This document shows, one piece after another, positions 48,701 to 59,105 of a stretch of 64,000 nucleotides of DNA. The notes beneath the pieces were generated by a model. It was not told where the DNA came from, made no database searches, and saw only the letters and a list, made by a program, of their open reading frames with translations. The position numbers were made by a program, and so were the translations under genes. How positions within the stretch are numbered: position 1 is the stretch's first letter; each line of letters begins with the position of its first letter. Origin of the DNA: Brachyhypopomus gauderio (lineage: Eukaryota > Chordata > Actinopteri > Gymnotiformes > Hypopomidae); the NCBI RefSeq assembly GCF_052324685.1, contig NC_135225.1:15071185-15135184 (forward strand). The letters run 5' to 3'.

Positions 48701-51031
48701 TATTGTCTCTTACACCATCAGAAGGCATTTACTGATTCTGGTTCATCCTCTCATAATTATAAATTACATAACTCTAACCACAAACAAAACTGGTAATGAT
48801 CCCATTTCCAAAACTGCAGTGAACATTTGTAATAACTTCTATGCTGTGTCCAGTACTCATTATCCCCAGAATAAGACCAAACACTGGGCGTATGCCGGCG
48901 TCCACAGGTGTGCCACTATTCCACAGGTGTTTTCATATGTGCGAACAGCCCATTGGGGAGTTGCAGATCCAGACTGATGACATTTTTACATGGTGTAGTA
49001 CATGCCAGTAATCCTGCTGCTATTGACACTATCATGGAGAACGCAACCTCCACTAACCAGATTAAACAGGCCCTAACATTATAAATGTAAACTGAGACCT
49101 TTCAGATACAGATTAGGTCTGGCCCTTTGCCAGGTAGTGCTTAATAAATCTCTTATTCAGGGATGTATTTCCTAACAGACCCTTAAGTTGAGACGTTGTT
49201 GAGCATATCACACAGTAATAGATAATTAAGTACTGTGAAGTCCAATACATTATTCAAAAATACTTAAGGTAGTCTGAGAGACTCAATTCAGGGATATGTA
49301 AACACGTTCATGTACATTATCCAACTTTTATTTTTTTTATGTCTTAAGAAAATAAACAGAACAAGAAAGCAGGGGTCGGAGCTACAACACCAATGGCTGC
49401 AACAGTTAGAACAATAACATTTGTCTGCAGGAGTTACATGTTTAGTATAATGATAAAGTATATCAAACCCAGAAGTATCTGTCCATCTTCTACACCAGTA
49501 ATCAAATTTCCCCCATATACAATCCAGTACCTCCTATTAGGAACTGGTTATCCCAACACCTAGTTGAGAGTGGAACAGACCCACACGTGCATTTATGACA
49601 ATGTATCCGATACGCCCAGTACAAACCCACTACCATGTCTCCACATGACACAGACAGTAAACAGCCGGCGGTGGTCCTGTGGCCCTATACTGTGTAGCAA
49701 CCTGATCATTACAGTAGATGCTTACAGTCTGTAGTAATGCTACAGTAAAGAAAAGTTGCATTGCAGCATGTTTGATCTGGAAATAATGAATGTGAAATCA
49801 GACCACGGAAGCAAGTCACCTAGCATGGCTGTTCAACCAAAAAAGTAATAGGTATTAAACTTCAGACAGCTTTTCTCTGTGATGGCAATAGCTGTTGTCT
49901 ACAGAAAATAATCTGAATGACAACTCCACTGCAGCTATTTTTGTTACTGTACTTTTGTGGACCATGTGCATCTTTCTCCGACGTGCTACACTGACCTGCC
50001 TAAATACTGTTAATGTGAGTACTGCTGTGCTGTAGTTGAATCACTGTTAATGTGAGTACTGCTGTATTGTAGTTGAATCACTGTTAATGTGAGTAATGTT
50101 GTGCTGTAGTTGAATCACTGTTGATGTGAGTAATGCTGTGTTGTAGTTGAATCACTGTTAATGTGAGTACTGCTGTGCTGTAGTTGAATCACTGTTAATG
50201 TGAGTACTGCTGTGCTGTAGTTGAATCACTGTTAATGTGAGTACTGCTGTGCTGTAGTTGAATCACTGTTAATGTGAGTACTGCTGTGCTGTAGTTGAAT
50301 CACTGTTAATGTGAGTACTGCTGTGCTGTAATTGAATCGCTGTTAATGTGAGTACTGCTGTGCTGTAATTGAATCACTGTTAATGTGAGTACTGCTGTGC
50401 TGTAGTTGAATTACTGTTAATGTGAGTACTGCTGTGCTGTAGTTGAATCACTATTAATTTGAGTACTGCTGTGCTGTAGTTGTCTAAGATGTGTTTGCCA
50501 CAGGTCAGTGTGGCTAGTGCTGCTCTCCTACAACCGCGCTAGCTAACTTGGTAACTAGCGTTGCTATCCTGGAAACACAACTGCGCGCGGGACAAATCAC
50601 GGTAGTTAGTTACCGTATGTGGACACGGTGGACGTTTCCAGTGTAATCTGGACGCTGAGTGACATAAGGGCCTGTGTCTATCTACAAAGACCAACCCTGC
50701 TAACCGGCTAACGGCGCTAGCGGGGCTGTTAGCTCAGCACGACTGACAGGAGCGGACACCGAGACCGCGACAGGCCGCCAGACCCCGCTGGTTTACAGCC
50801 CCGGGACGAGCCGCGCGCGTCTCCGTCCCCCCGCTCATGTTTACCTCCGTGAACGGGACCGCGGAGACGCGTGTGCGCGTTTCGACACCGAGTCCGTCGG
50901 GCGGCAGCAGCAGCGGCTCGGCCGTTAGCGCGCGCGCGGACCGGAGCCTACCTGCCGTAGATGCCCTCGGTGATCCGGCTCCGTTTTAACGGCCGACGGA
51001 GCTTGCTGCAGTCCGCGTTGCGCCGCTTCAT
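39761..51031 (-). CDS. maco1: Macoilin (TMEM57), 11 coding exons, 697 aa
   Basis: Macoilin is a conserved multi-pass ER membrane protein of neurons, implicated in excitability and behaviour in worms. Minus-strand exons are 51031-50952, 48493-48352, 48201-48075, 46566-46443, 45902-45724, 43995-43395, 42232-42074, 40986-40804, 40704-40584, 40461-40287 and 39963-39761. Phase is continuous (2094 nt). The start [17 protein letters not shown] is diagnostic. Residues 27-175 form hydrophobic segments ([51 protein letters not shown]). Residues about 218-418 (exon 6) are low-complexity, with a serine run at about 320-337. Residues about 418-640 are coiled coil, and the protein ends in [10 protein letters not shown], as in vertebrate orthologues. 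Human macoilin is 664 aa, and the excess is mostly in exon 6. Introns hold a Tc1 relic (44323-45485), a SINE (41300-41580) and several minisatellites. A CpG-rich promoter precedes exon 1, and AATAAA at 36950-36945 is a candidate polyA signal. Confidence 0.97.
41300..41580 (+). mobile_element. tRNA-derived SINE in maco1 intron 7
   Basis: Head with A-box-like GATCTGGTGGTAGGGAACTG and B box GGTTCGATTCCC. The body reads GCCCTTGAGCAAGGCACCTA and GGGTAAAAGCGGAGGACAAA, with an A/T-rich tail TTAAATAAATAAAT. It resembles a SINE common in characiform and gymnotiform fish. Confidence 0.88.
41820..42060. repeat. TG-rich tandem sequence next to maco1 exon 7 donor
   Basis: TG/GTGTGTGAGA-type units on the plus strand in maco1 intron 7. 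Low complexity, no coding value. Confidence 0.8.
42241..42366. repeat. CA-rich repeat (CACACACGAACACACA) abutting the maco1 exon 7 acceptor
   Basis: On the gene strand it gives a TG-rich tract ending TGTCTGACAG at the exon 7 acceptor (42233). Confidence 0.9.
43085..43392. repeat. maco1: 36-bp minisatellite copying the maco1 exon 6 donor
   Basis: Eight copies of a 36-bp unit containing GTACCTGACCCGTAGGTTGT. On the gene strand each reads ACCTACGGGTCAG|GTACAC, against the true junction CACTGGTCAG|GTAATC at 43395/43394. The distal unit ends GTACTCGTACACAC, close to the true intron start GTAATCGTACACAC. Confidence 0.92.
43395..43995 (-). CDS. maco1: maco1 exon 6, low-complexity cytosolic region
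   Basis: This largest macoilin exon (601 bp) carries the variable hydrophilic linker, including NQNQNQNHN, conserved patches ELEYREK and ELEYMENH, a serine run broken by one cysteine, and KNEKKQKC-like GEKKQKC. It ends CPxNNQL-type [14 protein letters not shown]. The donor is GGTCAG|GTAATC. Reading past it in frame gives a stop at once (GTC AGG TAA). An eight-copy 36-bp minisatellite that repeats the donor context follows immediately in the intron. Confidence 0.93.
44323..45485 (+). mobile_element. Tc1/mariner relic in maco1 intron 5
   Basis: Left end TACACTATATTGCCAAAAGT and right end ATACTTTTGGCAATATGTA are inverted. The plus-strand frame from 44988 retains [24 protein letters not shown] with NLMEHLWDE after it, and LEEWSKIP, the C-terminal catalytic part. 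The N-terminal half is shifted. A short SINE-tail-like segment (AAATTGTAAAGCGACCATGG) is inserted at about 44640-44700, and a similar tail lies at 45570-45620. Confidence 0.88.
46567..48074. other. maco1 intron 3, no exon
   Basis: Unique-looking sequence with a brief AACCCTAACCCCAACCC patch near 47310-47350. No element was delimited. Confidence 0.55.
48494..49985. other. maco1 intron 1, proximal part
   Basis: No exon, RNA gene or bounded repeat was recognised. Confidence 0.55.
49990..50485. repeat. 37-bp minisatellite in maco1 intron 1
   Basis: About 13 copies of a unit around GTTAATGTGAGTACTGCTGT, about 470 bp downstream of the maco1 start-codon exon. The plus strand repeats GTGAGT, which is antisense to the gene. 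Confidence 0.92.
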
Positions 51032-51480
51032 CCTCCTGCCGTGGGGTTGGAGCTCCTACCGCGATATCGTCCAGTTTCGCGCCGTGGTCGGACGGAGCGA
51101 CATTGAAGTTCCCGGAGAACACGGCGCTGGACACAAAGACACCGACGACTCCGCCGAGGACCCTCCTCTTCCTCCTCTCCCTCCCCGACGCAGTTTATCC
51201 ACACACGGCTGTCGTCCACTCCAATCACAACCTTTAACGGCGGCGATAACGCTGATGGATGTGTCGCTACACCGTCAGCCTACAGCCATTACCCCGTTCC
51301 GTCACGGCGCCATAGAAAACGGAATATAGAGCGACCGACAACCTACGAACAGCCTCGCGACCGTCGTTGTCCCTCGCGGACCAATCGTGCTCTTTGTGGA
51401 CAAATCAGGTAGTGCCAAGCGCCCAATGAGAGGACTGTAGGGCGGGCTATCGCTGTCGCTTACGCTATTTGCGTAGAAAT
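50560..51480 (-). promoter_or_regulatory. maco1: CpG-rich promoter region of maco1
   Basis: Dense CpG (for example GCGCGCGCGGACCGG) surrounds exon 1 and extends upstream. CCAAT boxes occur upstream of the ATG near 51216, 51382 and 51424. No TATA box is evident. It may also serve rhd, 1.2 kb further on, but that is inference. Confidence 0.7.
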
Positions 51481-51794
51481 TATTTCCCTTCGTTCCCTGA
51501 CGTTGCCTGCTCTACCAAGCTTTGATAAGACAGCCAACAATAGAATATTCCGTTCAGCGTTTCAAACGCGCGAAGAGGTTGAAACACAGTGTAATATTAT
51601 TTATATGTGTAACAGTGTTTAAACTGATTTGCTTAAGAAACTACTAATGACTAACGGAAATGTTCAACATTTTCCATTTGCTTGTTACAGGCAGTTATTA
51701 ATGGTTGTTGAGACAAAAAGCGTGGGGAAAAAATTATTAAGATGTCCGACACTGTAATAAGGTGGGAGCCACTAGGTGGAAGACTAGACCTGCA

Positions 51795-52250
51795 TTATAT
51801 TTTTGCATGATTCAAGGAGTCATGTTAACCCTCAAAGAATCATATTAACCCTCAAAGAATCATGTTAACCCTCAGAGTCATATTAACCCTCAAAGAATCA
51901 TGTTAACCCTCAAAGAGTCATATGAACCCTCAAAGGATCATATTAACCCTCAAAGGATCATATTAACCCTCAAAGAATGATGTTAACCCTCAAAGAGTCA
52001 TATGAACCCTCAAAGAGTCATATGAACCCTCAAAGGATCATATTAACCCTCAAAGGATCATATTAACCCTCAAAGAATCATGTTAACACTCAAAGAATCA
52101 TGTTAACCCTCAAAGAGTCATATGAACCCTCAAAGAATCATATTAACCCTCAAAGGATCATATTAACCCTCAAAGAATGATGTTAACCCTCATAGGATCA
52201 TATTAACCCTCAAAGAATCATGTTAACCCTCAAAGAATCATGTTAACCCT
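51795..52250. repeat. 20-bp minisatellite between maco1 and rhd
   Basis: More than 20 copies of AATCATGTTAACCCTCAAAG with small variants. Each unit carries a GTTAA half-site. Confidence 0.95.
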
Positions 52251-52359
52251 GGGTGTTTGCATGTCTCTGGGTGTTTGCATGGCACTTTGTGCTGCTCCCA
52301 ATTCAGAGGACAGGCTGCCGTGATCCCCTCCCTGGCCAGTAGAGCTCATCCAACAGTCA

Positions 52360-52628
52360 TGCACAGACCCACGGAGGGGTGAACACTCTCACATGCTCAG
52401 ACCCACGGAGGGGTGAACACTCACACACACTCAGACCCACGGAGGGGTGAACACTCTCACATGCTCAGACCCACGGAGGGGTGAACACTCACACACACTC
52501 AGACCCACGGAGGGTGAACACTCACACACACACACAGACCCACGGAGGGGTGAACACTCTCACATGCTCAGACCCACAGAGGGGTGAGCACTCACACACA
52601 CACAGACCCACGGAGGGTGAACACTCTC
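52360..52628. repeat. Minisatellite abutting the rhd start codon
   Basis: Copies of a 30-34 bp unit around AGACCCACGGAGGGGTGAAC, ending directly before ATGGCTCCCC at 52631. The last five units are open in frame with the rhd ATG. Confidence 0.93.
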
Positions 52629-52630
52629 TC

Positions 52631-55600
52631 ATGGCTCCCCGCTACGCTCCCAGTCTGTGGTCGCGGCTGCCACCTGTAGCTCTGCTGCTGGAGGTCATCT
52701 TCATTGTGCTTTTTGCTTTTTTTGTGGAAATAGAGGAGCTCAAAGATAAAAAGAATCAAGAGTTTCTTTACTTCTATGCAAGTGAGTATTTGTATGTATG
52801 TAAGTAAGAATGTATATATTAGTATGTATGTAAGTTTTTAATGTGTATGTTTAGTTTGTGACACAGCTTCTGTTTTAGAGCATGTTTGGAGAAAGTAACC
52901 ACCCTTACACTTCAGTAATAATATCTTGGATGAGCAAATTAGTTTAAGCTAATATACTTCTGGTATGAATATATTATGTATGCCCTGTTTCAGTCAATTG
53001 TGAATCAATTAAAAACACAAATGTGCACTTGTCCTGCAAAGGCAAACTGATCTTCAGGAAGTCTGATATTTATAGTGGATCATTTAGAGTGTACTGCAGT
53101 GTCCATCTTGTTCAGTCTGTGCGCTGTGTAAGGGAGTGACCCTCACTGTTGGGGTGGAGGCACCATGCTCTGCTGGTTTGGGGTGATAAGAGGGCCTCCA
53201 CCCTAACCCTAACCCCTCCACCCTTTAACCGTGTTTGCAAACATTCGTGCACTAATGTAGAATAATTTGCCCTAATTGCCAAGTTGCTACTCCGTCAGCA
53301 GTGCTGGTTTTCCAGCAGAAATCAGGTGAGCGGATCTGGGGTGAGTTTTCCCAAAACGTTCTTAGCGCTAAGTACTTCGTAACCTTGTACTTACATACGA
53401 GGTTACGAAGTACTTAGCGGTAAGAACATTTTGGGAAAACTCACCCCTGTTCAGCAGGTGAGTGGATCAGGTGATAGGATCAGGTGAAAGGATCAGGTGA
53501 CAGGATCTGTTCAATAGGTGAAAGGATCTGTTCAGCAGATGAGTTAGTCAGGTGAGTGGATCGGAGGATCAGTTAATCAAATAAGCTGTTATTAAACTTA
53601 TTTTTGGGGAACGGATTATTATAATAGTACTTATCTAATGAAAGATGGACATCCTTAATAGGCTGCATTATCCATAGCCTTACAGTCACTAAACTAAAGG
53701 CTCCTAAAAATTGCACTTGCCTTCCCTCATTTACAGGCCAATGTCTGATTACTGTGGACACCAAAACACAACTTGCCCTCTCATGAAACAGAAACAAGTG
53801 CTGCATTGTTTACTTATTCACTTAACACCGTAAACAGTGCTGGAGTTCAGCTGAACGCACCAGTACATTTGGGAGACACGCAGTGGCCTTTGTTAGACTG
53901 GACTGTCTACTGTTAGACTGGACTGTCTACCATCTACTGATTTCTGAGTATGCACACGTACCTCGGCTGCCTTTCTTCCCTCTCAGTCTTTCAGGATGTC
54001 CATGTGATGGTGTTCCTGGGCTTTGGCTTTGTGTCTGCGTTCCTGGTGCGCTATGGCTTCAGCGGCGTGGGCTTCGGTTTGCTGGTGGCTGCCATGGTAG
54101 TGCAGTGGGCCACCTTCATCAACGCCTTTCTACCATCTTTCTACTTCAGTCATTTCAACTGGCCAGTCCACATCAATCTCAACAGGTAAGGACATGCTTG
54201 TGTGGATATCAGTTTCTATAAGACCCTAGGGTGCAGTTCTGGCTCATTTTCCCACAAAACCGGCACCAGAACTGGCACCAGAACTGGACCTGCAATGGAC
54301 ACAGAGGGGTTTCATCATCCACACTTGGACATCCCCTATAGATTAAGTTCTTCAGAGAACACTGGTTACCATGACTACACACACACTATAGCACAGCGCC
54401 CACAGGACACTTTCAGACATGTGTCATCATGACTCAGAACACCTCTCCATCACTTTCACAATCTAGTGGTAATTTGTCACCAAGGAGACAAACTAAGGAT
54501 TCGCTCCTGAATTTGCAAGACAGCACCAGCACTCTGGGAGGGGAATATCAGAACACATTTTATAATGTGTCAGTGTGGACTCTGTTGCTATAATTACACC
54601 TCCAGTAAAGCACAGGAGAGATACTTCTGCCTCTGACTTTTAGAAGATTCAGCACATTATAGTCACATAAAATGATTCACTACAGAACCTAAACAATTCC
54701 TTCAACTTAAATGATTCCTTCAACTCAAACGATTCCTTCATCTCAAACGATTCCTTATTCTTCCTTCATCAGCTTGGCTGAGGCGGAGCTGTGTGCTGCC
54801 TCAGCCCTTGTTGCCATGGGAGCGGTCCATGGCAAGACGAACCCTACTCAGCTTCTTCTGTTTGGGCTCCTGGAGGTCACAGGATTTGTGGTGACCCAGA
54901 AGCTCATGGACACACTCTTCAAGGTGAGCAGTGTGCACACACTGCGCCATATCCATGGTCACAGCATCGTTTCCATGGTCACAGCACATTTGACTCAGGT
55001 ATTGTCCATCGGCATTATTCAGTTGTTTTCTGGAAAGGAAACACCTGAAATCAGAAGGTTAACCGCGTACATCCTGAACAAACTCATTTCCATCTCTATT
55101 CTGAATAGTTACATTCTTAGAGACCTAAACGGTACAAACATATACAGTCACACATGATAAAACAGGTATTGTATTGCTGAAATGTAGATGTTTCTTGAAG
55201 CACTCACTGTTTGGTGTGAAGCTGACCACCCTGTTTTACCAGAGCGGGAGGATCTACGCCACCATGCAGATGTATGTGTTCGGCGCTCTGTTTGGAGTGA
55301 TGACGTCCTGGGTGCTCTATCGCAGTGATGCTGAGCCCAGGCATGAGAAAGAAAAGTTTGACAGCAAAACTGGCCTGTTTGCTATGTTAGGTATGGTAGC
55401 AGCATGCCTAATCCAGCTCAAAAAGACCTGCTATTGGCTTAGAACATCACGCTTCTGCTTTGTTGTTGTCATCATTTTGACTTTTTTTGCCTGATTATAA
55501 GGAAAGAGTAATACTGTTATGAAGAGAAGTACTGATATAAATAGTAATACTGTTTTAGAGAGTAGTACTGCTATAAAGAGTAATACTGCTATAGAGTACT

Positions 55601-58492
55601 ACTGTTTTAAATAGTAGTACTGTTATAAAGAGTAATACTGTTATAAATAGTAGTACTGTTTTAAAGAATAGTACTGTTTTAAAGAGCATTTCCTCTGCCT
55701 TGTGAAAGGGAAAAGGTGTATAAGCTTTATGTCACTTAGTGCAGATCTGCCCCTCCCCCCAGGTCTGTTGTTTCTGTGGATGTTTTGGCCCAGTATGAAC
55801 TTCATGCAAGTAAAGGACATCAGGGTAGTGTACAGCACATATCTGGCCCAGGCTGTGAGTGCAGTGACCGCCATGGCCGTCTCCGTGCTGTCAAGTCCTA
55901 AAGGGAAAATCAACCTGGTCAGTCTGCCAAGCTTTTCTTATTACGTCTTAGACAGGCTAAGATAGTCTTAAGATTAACATAAATAAATATTAATTCAAGA
56001 CTACTTTAAGACCGATTTTCTTGAAGATGCTAGTGCACCCCAATATGCTGAGATGATACCTTATCTATAGGAATCATTTTACTGTGAACTATGCATGTCT
56101 ATGTGTGACCCAATAAACTTGTAGGAAACTCTAGTTTCCCAAATCTCCTCCCAGATACTAAAAGCAACAAAGCTGCTGTCACTAACATCCCATCACATTC
56201 AGTTTAGTAAGTCAACGTCAGCTCTTTACTATGCAGATCAGACAATGTTTTCAAAATTGTACTAAAATAGTCATAAATGTTAAAAGTTTTGACATAGTTG
56301 GTTAACCCTGGCTGTGTCAGACGTCTGAGGGCTCTCGCCCTCCTCCTACTCTCACCCTCCTCCTACTCTCACCCTCCTCCTCTCTCACTCCTCCTACTCT
56401 CACCCTCCTCCTACTCTCTCACTCCTCCTACTCTCTCACTCCTCCTACTCTCACCCTCCTCCTACTCTCTCACTCCTCCTACTCTCTCACTCCTCCTACT
56501 CTCACCCTCCTCCTACTCTCTCACTCCTCCTACTCTCTCACTTCTCCTACTCTCTCACTCCTCCTACTCTCACCCTCCTCCTCTCTCACTTCTCCTACTC
56601 TCACCCTCCTCCTACTCTCTCACTCCTCCTACTCTCTCACTTCTCCTACTCTCTCACTCCTCCTACTCACGCTCCTCCTACTCTCACCCTCCTCCTACAC
56701 GCTCACTCCTCCTACTCACGCTCCTCCTACTCTCACCCTCCTCCTACACGCTCACTCCTCCTACTCTCACCCTCCTCCTACTCTCACTCCTCCTGCACTC
56801 TTACTCCTCCTACTCTCTTACTCCTCCTGCTCTCTCACTCCTCCTACTCTCATTCCTCCTACTCTCACACTCCTCCTACTCTCTCGCTTTTCCTACTCTC
56901 ACTCCTCCTACTCTCTCACTCCTCCTACTCTCACACTCCTTCTACTCTCTCACTCCTCCTACTCTCTCACTCCTCCTACTGTCTCACTACTGCTACTCTC
57001 ACTCTCCTCCTACTCTGTCACTCCCACCAGGTGCATGTACAGGGTGCCTCCCTGGCAGGAGGGGTTGCTATTGGAGCAGCTAGAACAGTCCATGATCCAT
57101 GGGTTGCCATGGTGATTGGCATGTGCGCTGGCCTTTTGTCCGCACTGGGATATCGATATATGAAGGTTAGTGCAGGTCACATGATCAATCAGTCCCTCCA
57201 AAGCAAGCAGATCTGTCAGCCTTATTTGGTTAGGGGACAGATCTCATCTTTGTTTGTACCTTGTTGACATGTTGGTATAAAGATGTTTGCCACACTACAC
57301 TTTATTGTACATTTTACATATGGTAAATAGGTACAAGTTTGAGAATGCCATTAGGACACTTTTCCTGGGGTAATGATCTCAATATGCCTTTGTGTATTTA
57401 TGTCATTAATAATCAACTCTCTGTTTCCCAGGATCACATGCTGTTTGCATTTGAGTGTCATGACACCTGTAGTGTCCTGAGTGTTTATGCCATACCAGGA
57501 ATTCTGGGAACTTTTGGCCATCTCATTCTACAGCTGACCAGCACTGACGATCTTACAATGTAAAATCAAATTCCATATTACATAGCAAATTTAGAATGGA
57601 ATTTTACATTCTGAATAGCAATGATATGTATGTAAAAAGTCTAATATATATATTGAATGTTTCTGTTGTGTCTTCTCCAGAGCCATCAGGTTTGCAGTAC
57701 ATTTCATCTGTGTTGTATTTATCTCCATCAGTATGAGCCTGGTCACAGGCTCCATCACAGGTGTGTCACTATGGTAACTCAATTTAATTAAGAAGGGAAG
57801 CCAGGTTTAGACCCCCTACCTGCTGTGGGAGTGTTTATAAAGGCCTTGTTACTCATGTGCTATGTACTTACACATCTGTAGTGGAGATGTCATTTAACAG
57901 GTGTGTAAAGCCCAGAATAAGTGATCACCATTTGTTTAAAATTCCCTCATTTCAGAAAACAGCCCTTATCATCAAGCCATTAGCTATAAATCACTTTTGC
58001 AGTCATATCATTTAGCAATGCATGTTTACTGAAGTTTGTAAGATTTGTTTGATTTAATAACCTACATGCTTAATTCGTGTACCAAATTTAAATATCCTTC
58101 TAGCGCCTTATCTAGAGGTCCCGTAGACTACAATAATCTACAGTTTCCTTTATTCTGTACATTTAAAGGATTCCTCCTAAAACTAAAATTTTGGAAACCT
58201 CAGCAAGACAGGAAGTGCTTTGATGATCAGGCATTCTGGGAGGTGAGCAGATTTAAAATCTCACTAACTAAAAATTCACAGAATCACTAAAGTTCCGCTA
58301 CAACTCTCCCTGTATAGAAGAACTGTTCTACTCTCATTCTTGAAAAAAATTTCAGTTTGGTGGAAATCAAAGGAAGGTTTCCACTAATGTAATGAATCCA
58401 TTAATGTAATTCGTTTGTAACTAACTTGCTGTTGTCTTGATTGTTCTTGGATGTGTTTTCTACAGTTCCCACACTTAGCAGTGCACAAGTGA
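52631..58492 (+). CDS. rhd: Rh blood group protein (Rh30 type), 10 exons, 415 aa
   Basis: Member of the Amt/Rh family of 12-helix membrane proteins; Rh30 proteins partner RhAG in red cells. Plus-strand exons are 52631-52781, 53987-54185, 54773-54923, 55243-55390, 55763-55917, 57031-57165, 57432-57559, 57681-57760, 58169-58242 and 58466-58492. Phase is continuous (1248 nt; human RHCE is 417 aa and also has 10 exons). Family signatures include [11 protein letters not shown] (exon 5), [10 protein letters not shown] (exon 6), AIPGILG (exon 7) and the C-terminus [18 protein letters not shown]. The two pore histidines of RhAG/RhCG are replaced by tyrosine (Y178 in [10 protein letters not shown]332 in VYAIPG), as in human Rh30, so ammonia conduction by the usual route is unlikely. 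The chosen ATG starts [13 protein letters not shown]. An in-frame open stretch upstream is minisatellite and was excluded. Exon 10 codes only FPHLAVHK. The gene could be named rhce by position. Confidence 0.95.
53338..53447. repeat. Snap-back inverted repeat (48-bp arms, 14-bp loop)
   Basis: Left arm 53338-53385 and right arm 53400-53447 pair with two mismatches. Arms begin GGGGTGAGTTTTCCCAAAA. It lies in rhd intron 1 and resembles small fold-back MITEs. Confidence 0.9.
55505..55690. repeat. Tandem repeat in rhd intron 4
   Basis: Imperfect units around AAAGAGTAATACTGTTATAA, ending about 70 bp before the exon 5 acceptor. Confidence 0.8.
56335..57025. repeat. Pyrimidine-strand minisatellite before rhd exon 6
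   Basis: About 690 bp of CTCCTACTCTCACTCCTC-type units, almost purely C/T with A steps. It runs to within a few bases of the exon 6 acceptor CCCACCAG at 57030. Confidence 0.93.
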
Positions 58493-58512
58493 GACAGGAA
58501 TGCACTCGCTAC

Positions 58513-58668
58513 ACCAAACCCGACAGCAGGACGGATCAGGACTGTCTAATCAAAACCCGACAGCAGGACGGATCAGGACTGCCTAATGGAAACCCGACAG
58601 CAGGACGGATCAGGACTGCCTAATGGAAACCTGACAGCAGGATGGATCAGGACTGCTTAATCCGAAAC
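58513..58668. repeat. Minisatellite in the rhd 3' UTR
   Basis: Four copies of a 36-40 bp unit with CCGACAGCAGGACGGATCAG, beginning about 20 bp after the stop codon. Confidence 0.9.
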
Positions 58669-58717
58669 CTGATTGAATTAGTTAAATGTTACCAAAGTAT
58701 ACAAACAGTGTACATGT

Positions 58718-58724
<7 letters not shown>

Positions 58725-58772
<48 letters not shown>
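58725..58772. repeat. (CA)n microsatellite in the rhd 3' UTR
   Basis: About 22 CA units downstream of the 3' UTR minisatellite. Confidence 0.95.
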
Positions 58773-58774
<2 letters not shown>

Positions 58775-58977
58775 ACCTTCTGTTCAAGGCTGCCAGTGTA
58801 CACACAGAGGTCCTTGTTCTGACTGCACAGAAAGCCTTCCAATGCATTTCGGCTTACACGAGAGAACGGCTCATGCAGTGTCAGTGTTGTTATAATCGTC
58901 ACTCTTGGTCATCGTCTAAATTATCCACTACAGGTATAAACATGCAAGTGTGTAAGCCACTGAATTTATTAGGCATC

Positions 58978-58983
58978 AATAAA
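58978..58983 (+). terminator. rhd: rhd polyadenylation signal candidate 1
   Basis: AATAAA 486 bp after the rhd stop codon. A second AATAAA lies at 59049-59054. Confidence 0.6.
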
Positions 58984-59099
58984 ATTATAGTAGTACAACG
59001 TGTCTTTTTGGACGTCTAGTAAATAGAACACAAAGTGATCATTAGTTCAATAAAAACACATCACAGGCTGAGCAAACAGACAGCAAACTCCCACCAGCC

Positions 59100-59105
59100 T
59101 TTATT
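59100..59105 (-). terminator. tmem50a: tmem50a polyadenylation signal candidate
   Basis: AATAAA on the gene strand about 1.36 kb past the tmem50a stop codon. It sits about 45 bp from the last rhd signal, so the two transcripts would meet or overlap. Confidence 0.55.

Noticed and set aside
50925-51134. 70-codon minus frame over maco1 exon 1
   Set aside because: It is a shifted reading of MKRRNADC; the true exon joins exon 2 in phase.
52481-52630. Upstream in-frame start for Rh protein
   Set aside because: It would translate minisatellite, and the family start aligns with MAPRYAPS; kept only as a finding.
58642-59019. Extra rhd exon reading LLFKAASVHTEVLVLTAQKA
   Set aside because: The Rh C-terminus is complete at 58492, the frame crosses a CA repeat, and no family match was recognised; treated as 3' UTR.
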